Positions 1 to 7,581 of a stretch of 10,796 nt of DNA are shown piece by piece. A model generated the notes under the pieces. It saw only the letters and a list, made by a program, of their open reading frames with translations. It searched no databases and was not told the origin of the DNA. The stretch is from contig JANDJZ010000560.1 in the NCBI GenBank assembly GCA_027943245.1, positions 1 to 10,796 of the forward strand. The letters are read 5' to 3'. Source of the stretch: Acanthamoeba sp. SK_2022b. Its lineage: Eukaryota > Discosea > Longamoebia > Acanthamoebidae. Position numbers and translations under genes: made by a program. Numbering within the stretch: position 1 is the stretch's first letter; each line of letters opens with the position of its first letter.

Positions 1-1
1 C

Positions 2-2701
2 GTACATAATGTTTTTGTCATACCAGCTGCGGATGTGCAGTTCGTTTATTATAACTCTGCGTGCCGCGCAGTCTATATTGTTTGCTGCTTTTTTAGTGAG
101 GGGACGAGACGGGGTGTCGTAGAGGATGGTTGGGAAGGCATATGTGTTCAGGAAGTGTGCTTTGGCTTCTGCGCTCATCCTTTTTGATGAGATGAAGTTT
201 GCTTTCTTTTTGAACTCCTTTGTGAGGGAGTGTTCGTCGGGTTTGCGTCAGTCAAACCGGATATGGGCGCCTAGGTATTTGACGCTTTTGTTCTTGTCTA
301 GGTTGGGTATGAGTTGGGGTCCTGTTGGGGTGTCTACTGCTAGGGACAGGGTTTCTAGTGAGGTGGTTGCAATGATGGACTTACTGGGGCTGATTTGGAG
401 TCTGTGGTAGTTGCAGAAGTTTTGGAAGAGTGCCAGCGATTCGGCTAGGTCGGCGCCAGAGCTGCTGAGTAAGGTGAGGTTGTCTGTGAAGGCCGTGTTG
501 CCAATTTTTTCCCCTTGTGATGTTGAGTGAGCAGAGCGGGTGTGTAGAAGCTGTTCTACTACTGGGTTGATGAACAGGTTCCAGAGGAGAGGGGATAGAG
601 GGTCTCCTTGTTTTACTCCTTTGTCCGTTGGGAAGGAGGCTGTGTCACCGTAGCGGGTGCACACCGTGGTGTTTGCATTGTTGTACAATTTGTTTATTAG
701 TTCTTGGAGAGTTGGGGAGGCGCCGTAGTAGTGAAGGGTAAGTGTTATGGCTCTGTGTGGCAGGGAGTCATATGCTTTTTCCAGGTCGACAAAGAGTGCA
801 AAGAGTGGGCGGTTCAGTGTGAGGGCTTCCTCAATCAGGTTGTGGAGGGTGATTATGTGTAGTTGGGTAGACCTCCCTTTTCGAAAGGCTGCTTGGGCTT
901 TGGAGAGAATGTTGCGCCGTTCTACTGCTTCGTAGAGGCGTTTATTGATTATTAGTGTTAGGAGTTTGTATATTGTTTGGCAGAGTGCTATGGGTTGGTA
1001 GTTGTTTAGGTTTGCTTTGTTGTTTCTCTTGTGGATGGTCCAGATTTTTGCGCTGTTTAGGTTGTCCAGGAGTGTAGGGTCAGTCAATGCTGAGTTAAGG
1101 AACGAGAGGAGATCTGCTCGGTTTCTGTCATTGAGGGCTTTGAGCATTGCGTTGTTGATTTCATCTGGGCCTGGGGCTGAATCTGTTTTTATCTTTGTGA
1201 GGGTGTCATTTAGTTCTTGCAGTGTGATGGGTCTGGTTATCTGTTCATTATCTTTAATGGTAAGGCGTGGGCGTTCTTTAGTGTAACAGTTCAGGATAGG
1301 GGTTGTCGGGGCAGGGCCTTTTGTGAACAAGCTACACCAGAAGGTGCGGGTTACATCTTTGATTACCTTCGGGTCTGTAACCAGTTCGTGGTGCTCATTT
1401 AGCACGTTTAGTGGTAGGGAGTTGGTTCTTGGGTGTAGGTGTGATTTAAGTCTCTTGAAGTGGAGTTGGTTAGTGAGGTTGGCATCTCTGCGCTGTCTCA
1501 TGACGTTTGTGTTTATTTTTATTTTATTTTGCGAGCGGATTGCTTTGCGCATCTGTCTACGGAGTGATTTCTGTAAGGCTTTTGCTTTGGTGAGCCATTC
1601 GTTGTTGTCGTTACTTGAGAAAAGTGCTCTTTCTTTTGGCTTGAGGGAGCCTGTGGCTAATAGTCTGTGGATGCTTCGCGTGAGCTTGCCATACTTTTTT
1701 ACTAGTTTTGCAGTTTCTTTGTTTAGTTTACGTGCTTTGTTAGGAGGGGGGGTTGGGATGGTGGCGGCCGCCGCTGTTGCGATTCTGTCTCTGATGTCAG
1801 TGTAGGTACAGTTGCTGATCCGTTCATTGAAGAGTATAGCCTCTTCTTGGGTAAGTCTGCTTTTGAATGCTCTGCGGTAAGTCACTGGGGTGAAGGGGTT
1901 GTAGTTGTTTCTTCTCCAGCTGCATGTGAAGGCTAGGTGGTCTGTGTCAACCAGTGTGGGTGAGTATGAGGCGTTGATCGGGGTTATGTGGTGTGATATT
2001 AGTGCAGTGTCTATCCTAGTAGCTTGGATACTGCCGTTCTTTTCAACTCTGGTCCAGGAGAAGGTCTGTTTTGTTGGGTGGAGTGCTCGGAAGGCATCTT
2101 TTAGCGCGCACGTTTCCATTAGGTTTATTAAGTGTGGACTGATGTAGCCTTTTGGGTTCTTCTTGTCTATCTTGTGTGCGCACGCGTTGAAGTTGCCTAT
2201 TAGTATAGTTGGGTTTGACTCCGTTAGCTTCTTTGTGATAGGGAGGACTGTGTTGTTGAAGAAGTTTCTGTTTTCGTGAGGTGCGTAGACTCCTATTATA
2301 TGCATGGCAGGGGTGTTGTTGGCCCTGAATGAGATGTGGAGAAGGTGTTGGTGGTGGGTTTGGTTTAGCTGTTCTGTTGTGATGAGGTGTGCGATGTTGT
2401 TGCGGTATAGTGCTGCTAACCCTCCTTGTCTTGTTTTTTGGGTAATTGAGGGGGCATTGTGAGTGACAGTAAAGCCGTACGGGGTGATTCTGGTCCATTC
2501 TTCATGGAAGGTCTTGGTTTCTGTGAGGATGAGTATGTCGAGTTGTTTTTTATTGAAGTGGTGTATGATGTGGTCCATTTTTTGGGGAAGGCCCCCTCAT
2601 ACGTTTAAGGTGCTGACCGTCAGGAGAGGGTTTGGTGGGATTGTGGGTGTTGGGTTACTAATGTCCACAACCGATTCCGCGTTTTCTGGGTTCTTCCCAC
2701 G
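2..2701 (-). pseudogene. LINE ORF2: APE endonuclease and reverse transcriptase, broken
   Basis: ORF2 would nick target DNA and reverse-transcribe the element RNA. Its frame opens after a TAA at 2704-2702, overlaps the ORF1 end by 44 nt in the +1 frame, and meets a TGA at 2599-2597 inside the N-terminal endonuclease motif (TLNV*GGLPQK). The first ATG after that stop is at 2578, followed by 776 open codons. Numbering from this Met, the endonuclease shows LTETK (catalytic Glu20), GNFNA (Asn129 where GDFN has the catalytic Asp), SRID-like TRIDTALIS and a TDHLAF end motif. The RT shows APGPDEI, NYQPIAL (usually NYRPI), AFRKGRST, FVDLEKAYDS (catalytic Asp598), KQGDPLSPLLWNLFI and FTDN at 697-700 (usually FADD). 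A second TGA at 250-248 follows KYLGAHIRFD. The same frame then stays open for 82 more codons to the window edge and still reads like an RT thumb/connection region (for example LNTYAFPTILYDTPSR). Confidence 0.9.
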
Positions 2702-3920
2702 TTAGTCTCTCTCCTGTTATGGTGATCAGGGTCTTGTTTGAGGCTTCGACCATGTCTTTGGCGGAGTCGAACTTGATCCAGCTGTAGGAGAGATTCTGTC
2801 CGTCCGATGGGCTTCTTGCGATTTCCGCCTCCTTGAAGATGACTCCTTGGGACTTGAGGAAGTTATGGAGGTTGGAGGAGCGCCACTTCTTCGGGGTGCC
2901 TTTCAGGCGCAGCTTGAATTCTGTCTTCCCGATGTAGGAGTCGGAGATGTTCGCCAGTCCCGAGGGAGTCTCGATGGAGCGGAGTGCGATGAACGCGGTG
3001 GAGTCTTCTGCCCTGTAGAACGAGACTGTGATGGACCCGTTTGTTGTTTTAGCCGATTTGATGGGGGAGGGGGAGATTGTCTCAAGGGCTTCTAGCGGGA
3101 GGTCTGGGGCGTAGATGTAAGCCGTGTGGGGGGTGTTGAGGGCACAGTCGGATTGTTTTAGTGAGGGGATGGAGGAGACAATGTGCCATTCCTTCCCGGA
3201 GTTGCGGATCTTGTCGAGGGCGCGGGTGCGGTGTTCTTCTGATTCGAAGGCTATGATTGCTGCACGTTTGTTCGTCTGTGGGAACAGGACGGTGTTCTCC
3301 AGGTCGAGTCCCCTGATGTCGTTGAAGAAGGCGCGTATGGCGTTCCAGTCCTCCTTGACATTCTCGGCGACTATAACTGAGACTGTCGGGTCTTCCTCTT
3401 CTTGGGGGGTGCCGCCTCCTCTGGCCTTCGCGACTGCGTCTCTGAGGACTGCCAGTTCAATCGTCGATACCTTCATTGTCCTCTCGATGGACTTGTTCTT
3501 GGCTTCTACATAGGAGTCGAGGACGTTGGCAATCTCCTGTTCGATGTCTTCGCTCGGGGTGGTGTTTCGAATTTTGTTGATGATGGCTTCGATTGATGAG
3601 TAGGTGCTGGTCCCAGCAGGGGAAAGGTCCTGACCCCAGCCTTGTGCGTATTTGGCGCCCCATCCACAGTCGGGATCTTGGGTTGGTTGGGGCACTGGGG
3701 TTGGATTCGTTTCATGACCTGGCCTGGGTCTGGGGGTGGTGTTCTCCTCATCGGTTTCGGTTGCAATGAGTCTCTTGTTTGGTCGTTGGGCTGGGCGGTG
3801 GGGTGGGTTTTTTCTTGTTAATTGGGGGGAGAGGTAATTTTTTGGTGATTTGGGGGGGGTTACATTCAGACTCGGGGTGGGTGGTTTTTGAGGTGCGGGT
3901 GCCTTCCTGCTCGTCTCCAT
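2658..3920 (-). CDS. LINE ORF1 protein (RNA-binding, coiled coil, RRM-like)
   Basis: This is the nucleic-acid-binding partner protein of the LINE, expected to coat element RNA. From the ATG at 3920 it is 420 codons. It has a Pro/Lys-rich N-terminus, a charged helical stretch with coiled-coil character (about 3560-3430), then three segments with beta-alpha-beta-beta-alpha-beta patterning that look RRM-like (about 3390-3160, 3125-2945 and 2925-2690). No CCHC zinc knuckle is visible. The frame is open without stops up to 4337. That extension crosses the presumed 5' leader and the 5S fragment, so I treat it as chance. A rival start is the ATG at 3963 in another frame, which gives a hydrophilic Pro/Lys-rich peptide of 71 codons. 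If that is the ancestral start, a one-base indel in a C or A run before about 3750 has shifted the frame. The stop TAG at 2660-2658 is followed directly by TAA. The RRM assignment comes from pattern only. Confidence 0.7.
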   Translation of the reverse strand: METSRKAPAPQKPPTPSLNVTPPKSPKNYLSPQLTRKNPPHRPAQRPNKRLIATETDEENTTPRPRPGHETNPTPVPQPTQDPDCGWGAKYAQGWGQDLSPAGTSTYSSIEAIINKIRNTTPSEDIEQEIANVLDSYVEAKNKSIERTMKVSTIELAVLRDAVAKARGGGTPQEEEDPTVSVIVAENVKEDWNAIRAFFNDIRGLDLENTVLFPQTNKRAAIIAFESEEHRTRALDKIRNSGKEWHIVSSIPSLKQSDCALNTPHTAYIYAPDLPLEALETISPSPIKSAKTTNGSITVSFYRAEDSTAFIALRSIETPSGLANISDSYIGKTEFKLRLKGTPKKWRSSNLHNFLKSQGVIFKEAEIARSPSDGQNLSYSWIKFDSAKDMVEASNKTLITITGERLTWEEPRKRGIGCGH

Positions 3921-4178
3921 GCTTTTGCTTATGGGTAGAGGGTGCGGGTGTGTCCTTGTCCATCTTTCTGAGAGAAGATGCGAGTGTTTTGTATGATTAA
4001 TTATGATGCTGTCTGTGCGCGGGTTTGGCGGAAGACTAGGTCTTCTGGCATTGTTTTTTATCCTTGGATTGACCGTTCCAAGCTTCATACAAAATAGCAC
4101 TTCATCTCTTGAGTTGGGTGTACCCGAGTTCAGGGGGGGGAGCAGGAGCTGTGGCCTTGTTCGCGGCAGAAAGTTTTC

Positions 4179-4213
4179 GGAAGCGGTGCTTTCTGCGCAG
4201 TATGGCCGTATCC
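4179..4213 (-). rRNA. 5S rRNA 5' fragment (nt 1-35) at the LINE 5' junction
   Basis: On the minus strand the run begins GGATACGGCCATAC and continues for 35 nt to CACCGCTTCC. It has the eukaryotic 5S layout (helix I strand, conserved GGCCATAC loop A, helix II/III start). From memory it is identical to the start of Acanthamoeba castellanii 5S rRNA. After position 35 the next bases should be CATCCGAAC but are GAAAACTTTC, and nothing 5S-like follows. The internal pol III control region (roughly nt 45-97) is therefore absent and the fragment is not a working gene. It lies in the same orientation as the LINE and immediately at its 5' end. Confidence 0.75.
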
Positions 4214-4415
4214 AAGAACCACAAGCATGACCTTTGCACTCACTCTGATGTAAGATAGACCTCACCCTTTTTTTATAACAATAACACAGACGATTTGGAA
4301 GAGGCACACTCCTCTGCCCTCTGGCTTTCAGGGCCATGATGGCTGTGGAGTTGCTAGAGGCATTGGTGGCGCAGACATAACTAATATGTCAGTGTCCACC
4401 AGTCCCTCCGCGCCG
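4214..4415. other. Intergenic: carrier 3' flank and possible 5S upstream flank
   Basis: This 202-nt stretch separates the carrier stop codon from the 5S fragment. No gene is supported. On the minus strand it holds TATAAAAAAAGGG at 4277-4265, about 64 nt upstream of the 5S +1, which is too far for an ordinary -30 TATA element. No AATAAA was found on the minus strand for the carrier. The carrier 3' UTR may have been interrupted or may use a variant signal. Confidence 0.5.
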
Positions 4416-5951
4416 TCAGGTGCTGCGGACCGACGAGCCCAGGGCCAGTCGGAACTGTTCGAGGATGAGGAACATGCAGGCCGCCGGCGGTATCGAGCGC
4501 GTCAGGTTCAGTCCTATCCCCTTGTACAACCCTCGCGCGCCCTCTGTGCTCACGATCTGTCGCCGCACGCGCAGACACAGATGAGGGGAGGGGGGAGGAG
4601 GATAAGAACGAAAGCGTGACACGCGCGCTGCGATGAGGCGTGGGAAGGCGCACGTGTCGGGTGGCGTGGAGGATGCCGTTGTAGGGGCAGTTCTGCTGCT
4701 GCAAGACGGAGCGGAGCAGCTGGTAGGGGTAGGTCGCCACCAGGGCGATGGCACGCGAAGCAGCTCCCGCGAAGAGCTGCGCCCAGCTCGGGAACACGCC
4801 GCGCTCGTCCGTCAGCCGGTACTTGATCTGCCACCCGCCACGTGGAGGTGGTAAGTCGACGACTGTTGCAGGGCACTGGCCCCGGTGCCATGCAACGCGA
4901 CGGTGTACCTGGTCATAGCTGGAGAGCTGGAGGGCGCCGTCGGCCACGCCCAACACGGAGATCGCCGTTCCCCTCCACAGCCTGCGCAGCGACACCTTAA
5001 GCACACACGCCGCAGATGGGAGGGAGGGGGGAGGGAGTAGGGAGTGGGAGGAGCACCCGCGGAGTCCCTGGGTGGCGACGATGCGCCGCGTGACTTCCAC
5101 CAGAGAGCGGGGCTGTGCGGCGGCGGAGCCCGTGATGCGGTGCAGCTTGAGCACCCAGAACGGGTTCACGACCACGGCGCACGCCGCCCCGCTTGCCGCC
5201 GCCGCCACCAAGTCAAGCCCCATCGCCGGGCGTTGCACCGGCGCCGGCAAAGACGACGACGACGACGACGACGAGGAAGAGGAAGCGGGGAGGGCGGGCG
5301 GGAAGGCCCTGCGCAGGCGCGTGCGCAGGTGGTCGTAGAGGGCAAAGTAGAGGCCCATGTTGATGAACATGCCCGTGGCGGTAGGCACCACGCCGCAGTA
5401 GAGGCCGCGCGCGCCCTCTGCCCGCCCCACGTCCGCGACGAGCCCCGCCAGCGATCTTCGCTTGGCGCCGCCCGCGCCCAGCTGCCCCACCTGCATGCGC
5501 GCCTCCACCGATTCTGCGATTCATTGCACGTGGCAGAGACTCGGTAAGGCTTCGCTGTCTCCACAGCACACACGCACACGCGCGCGCACACACACACATA
5601 CACACACGCACGCGCGCGCGTGACTGGAGGAGCGTACCGAGGGGGTAGAAGCCCACGCACACAAGGAGGCCGGCAAGTGCACCGCCGCTCAGCTCGACTT
5701 TCCAACTCTGCACGCGCGAGCAGCAACAGCAGCAGCGGGCAAGTGAGTGCACACGCTTGCGTGACGAGCCCCCGAGCGCGCTCGCGCCACGGGAGAGATC
5801 GAGTGTGTGTGTTGGTGGGGGGGGGGGCACATACGGCGGCGGGCTTTGGCTCGTAGCGCGGGGGAGCTGGCGGACTCGCGCTGCCCTCCCCATCATCGCT
5901 GGGGGTGGTGCCGCGACGCGGTGCTCGCTGTCCGGGCGCTCGCACTTCCAT
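4416..5951 (-). CDS. Mitochondrial carrier family (SLC25) protein, SLC25A32-like, five exons
   Basis: Inner-membrane (or peroxisomal) solute carrier with three carrier repeats. Exons on the minus strand: 5951-5835, 5707-5638, 5513-5057, 4981-4654 and 4556-4416. Spliced length is 1113 nt, 370 codons plus TGA, with all junctions GT-AG and in phase. Repeat 1 has [11 protein letters not shown] followed by [11 protein letters not shown]. Repeat 2 has NPFWVLK and then [13 protein letters not shown]. Repeat 3 has [14 protein letters not shown] and then [16 protein letters not shown]. The WGLYF-like, GALQ and TYPYQ elements recall the folate/FAD carrier SLC25A32 and related NAD/pyrimidine-nucleotide carriers more than ADP/ATP carriers. 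This is a family-level inference; the substrate cannot be read from the sequence. Oddities: an 11-Ser run in the loop between repeats 1 and 2, and Glu where the first signature normally has Lys/Arg. The start ATG at 5951 is the most economical choice. The frame is open upstream to an ATG at 6125 through a His run, so the N-terminus is uncertain. Confidence 0.85.
5252..5272 (+). repeat. (GAC)7 coding microsatellite (poly-Ser in carrier)
   Basis: Seven GAC units followed by GAG/GAA triplets. On the carrier strand they read as TCG/TCC serine codons and give 11 consecutive Ser in the loop after the first carrier repeat. Length variation here would stay in frame. Confidence 0.9.
5563..5622. repeat. 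Alternating purine-pyrimidine tract (CA/CG) in carrier intron 2
   Basis: About 60 nt of CA, CG and TA dinucleotides within carrier intron 2 (5637-5514). Such alternating tracts can adopt left-handed Z-DNA. The function is unknown. Confidence 0.85.
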
Positions 5952-6408
5952 GTCGGCGTGGTGGTGGTGGTGATGATGATGTAGTGAGGCGAGTGCGACG
6001 GGATACGTGGAAGACCAAAAGAGAGAGTATGGCGGGGGTGGGGTGGTTGGAGTAGCGTGGAGTTCGTCTATCGAGTCAGGGGTTTGGGGTTTAGCTCGCG
6101 TTCCACGTCTTGGCGGCGGGCACACCGCAGATCCTTGTTCTGCTTCGGGGGAGGAGAGGCCTCATGGCGTGGGAGGTCGCCTTCCTTGCTGTTTCCGCCT
6201 TCTTGTCAGTCAGGTTCCTCCACAAACGCCGTGGCTCCGGACCGACCACGAGAAAAGCTTTCGAGAAATCCAAAGAGAAATGAATGTCGCGCCGATTTTC
6301 TGCATTCCTTACGGGGTAATTTTGGGGGGGAGGGGGTGATACTACGTTCTGTAGCGCTGCCATCTTTCGTACTTCTAGCTCATCTCAACAAGGACAACCA
6401 AGCAAAAG
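5952..6408. promoter_or_regulatory. Divergent intergenic region between carrier and SOD
   Basis: About 457 bp between the carrier start (minus) and the SOD start (plus), so both promoters must lie here if the starts are right. No clear TATA box was seen. A G-rich block (about 6323-6338) sits 70-90 nt before the SOD ATG. The SOD start lies in the context AAAAGATGGCT, with A at -3 and G at +4. The carrier frame is open through part of this region, so its true boundary is uncertain. Confidence 0.45.
5957..5981 (+). repeat. (GTG)n(ATG)n tract at the carrier 5' end
   Basis: Triplet repeat GTGGTGGTGG then TGATGATGATG just upstream of the preferred carrier start. On the minus strand it reads CAT/CAC, so it would encode a His run if translation started at the upstream ATG (6125). 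Confidence 0.8.
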
Positions 6409-6988
6409 ATGGCTACCAAGACTGCTGTGTGCGTGCTGCGCGGATTCGGCGATGCGGCGGTGGAGGGCACCGTGCGCTTCTCGCAGACGGCCGACGACGA
6501 GCCCACGACGATCGAGGTCGAGATCAAGGGCCTCAAGCCTGGCCCCCACGGTTTCCACGTCCACGAGTTTGGCGACAACACCAACGGCTGCGTGAGCGCC
6601 GGTGGCCACTACAACCCCTTCGGCAAGAAGCACGGTGGACCCGAAGATGAGGAGCGCCATGTTGGTGATCTCGGCAACGTTGTGGCCGACGAGTCGGGCG
6701 TGGCTCGTGCCACCATCAAGGACCGCCTCGTCACCCTCGGTGGCCCTCACTCCATCGTCGGAAGGACCATGGTCGTTCACGCCGATGGGGATGACTTTGG
6801 CAAGGGTACCTTTCCTTCCCCCCCCCCCCTCCTCCTCTTGATCTTTGCAGATCATGCAGGGCTGAACGGCTTGCTCCTTTTCCTCTCCTCCTCCCTCCTT
6901 TTCTTCTCCAGGTGGCTTCGAGGATTCGCTGACGACTGGTCATGCTGGTGCTCGGCTGGCGTGCGGCGTCATTGGTCTCTCCAAGTAA
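6409..6988 (+). CDS. Cu/Zn superoxide dismutase, two exons
   Basis: Converts superoxide to hydrogen peroxide and oxygen. Exons 6409-6805 and 6912-6988 join in phase (donor GGTACC, acceptor CCAG) to give 157 codons plus TAA, close to the usual 153 or so. All active-site residues are present: Cu ligands His50, His52, His67 and His124; Zn ligands His67, His75, His84 and Asp87; the disulfide pair Cys61-Cys150; and the substrate-guiding Arg147 in ARLACGVIG. Motifs [14 protein letters not shown] and [13 protein letters not shown] are clear. The N-terminus has no signal or transit peptide, so the enzyme is predicted to be cytosolic (inference). The 106-nt intron contains a 12-C run near its start. 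The gene is divergent from the carrier and precedes the acyl-CoA oxidase on the same strand. Confidence 0.96.
6818..6829 (+). repeat. C12 homopolymer in SOD intron
   Basis: Run of 12 C just after the 5' splice site of the SOD intron. The run is part of a longer pyrimidine-rich tract. Confidence 0.85.
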
Positions 6989-7112
6989 ACACACCGCCCC
7001 CCCCCCAACGTGTTCGTGCCGCCCGGCGCTGCCTCTCTTCTCGCGGCGGGCGGCGAGCGTGCCGTGTGTGTGTGTGGCGCTGTGCCTCTCGAGGCCGTTT
7101 GCTTGTTGTTCC

Positions 7113-7118
7113 AATAAA
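7113..7118 (+). terminator. Candidate polyadenylation signal AATAAA for SOD
   Basis: A canonical AATAAA lies 125 nt downstream of the SOD stop codon, preceded by a GT-rich stretch (GTTTGCTTGTTGTT). Its position fits a short 3' UTR. The cleavage site cannot be read. Confidence 0.5.
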
Positions 7119-7410
7119 CGCACCACACGCTCACGTCACACTCACCGTCCTCCTCTCCCTCTCCTTCTCTTCTTCGCTCTTGGGCTGGCGCGACGGCTTC
7201 CGTTCTCTTCTCTTTCTCTCTTCTCCTCGTCCCCTCCCCGCGGCTTGGATGGCGGCGTGGGCTGCTTCCGTTCGTGGTGCAGGTCCCTCTCGTCTCCCTC
7301 CCGCCTGTAAGGCACAACAACGGCACGCGGTGTGTGATGAGGCGAAAAAAAACAGAAACAGCACTCCTCTTCCTCTGGAGCTCCCGTCACTTCTTGTGGG
7401 TGCTTCGTCA

Positions 7411-7425
7411 GGGGGGGGGGGGGGG
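7411..7425 (+). repeat. G15 homopolymer upstream of ACOX
   Basis: Fifteen consecutive G about 160 nt before the first ACOX ATG. It may be prone to length change or G-quadruplex formation between strands. No function is visible. Confidence 0.85.
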
Positions 7426-7510
7426 TGGAGGAAGCAGCCCGTTCCCACGCAGCCTCTAGCAACTCTCCGGTTCGTGCGGGGACATTGCAAAAGAGACAAG
7501 TAAGGCAGAA

Positions 7511-7545
7511 CGTTTATTTATTTATTCGTTATCTATTTTTATCGA
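7511..7545 (+). promoter_or_regulatory. AT-rich patch, candidate ACOX core promoter or 5' UTR
   Basis: TTTATTTATTTATTCG followed by TATCTATTTTTATCG is the only AT-rich patch in the GC-rich flank. It lies about 40-70 nt before the ACOX start. It could be a TATA-like core promoter. The minus strand also shows AATAAA units, so a different role is possible. Confidence 0.3.
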
Positions 7546-7581
7546 ACGCAAGCCGTACCGGACAAGACCTCAGTGGACCCT

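Larger units (their letters stand above)
1..4178 (-). mobile_element. Non-LTR (LINE) retrotransposon, degenerate, 3' end outside window
   Basis: Two-ORF LINE read on the minus strand: a leader (about 4178-3964), ORF1, then ORF2 with APE-type endonuclease followed by reverse transcriptase. The right border is set at 4178, where 5S rRNA similarity stops. The left part runs out of the window, so the 3' UTR, tail and target-site duplication are not visible. The coding strand of ORF2 is rich in A and C and poor in CpG, unlike the GC-rich host genes to the right. The copy cannot be autonomous because ORF2 has in-frame stops and lost catalytic residues. The clade is not assigned. The APE-RT layout without visible zinc knuckles in ORF1 is compatible with L1/Tx1-like or other APE-type clades. 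Confidence 0.9.
6989..7581. other. SOD-ACOX intergenic region
   Basis: This stretch of 593 nt has no supported gene. It holds a C10 run (6997-7006), the SOD AATAAA, a long pyrimidine-rich zone (about 7137-7250), a G15 run (7411-7425) and an AT-rich patch near 7513-7545. The ORFs found here in either strand are low-complexity Arg/Ser/Pro translations of these tracts and are not believable proteins. Confidence 0.6.

Noticed and set aside
248..2599. TGA codons in ORF2 as recoding (selenocysteine or an altered genetic code)
   Set aside because: The carrier and ACOX end on TGA at the expected lengths, so TGA is a stop here. Both ORF2 TGAs are one transition from Arg and lie in an element that has also lost catalytic residues.
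3921..4337. N-terminal extension of LINE ORF1 up to an ATG at 4337
   Set aside because: The frame is open, but it runs through the 5S rRNA fragment and its upstream flank, which are not LINE sequence. The extension has no domain character.
4381..4415. Carrier reading frame continuing to the TAG at 4383-4381
   Set aside because: That frame results from reading through the 97-nt last intron. The carrier repeat 3 sequence continues in the spliced frame that ends at 4416.
5166..6125. A 319-codon minus-strand ORF as a separate protein
   Set aside because: It is a continuous reading through introns 1-2 and wrong-frame exon 3. Only its 5951-5835 part is used, as carrier exon 1.
7131..7499. Arg/Glu-rich minus-strand ORFs between SOD and ACOX
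   Set aside because: They are translations of pyrimidine tracts and a G15 run, with no domain and no homologue recognised.
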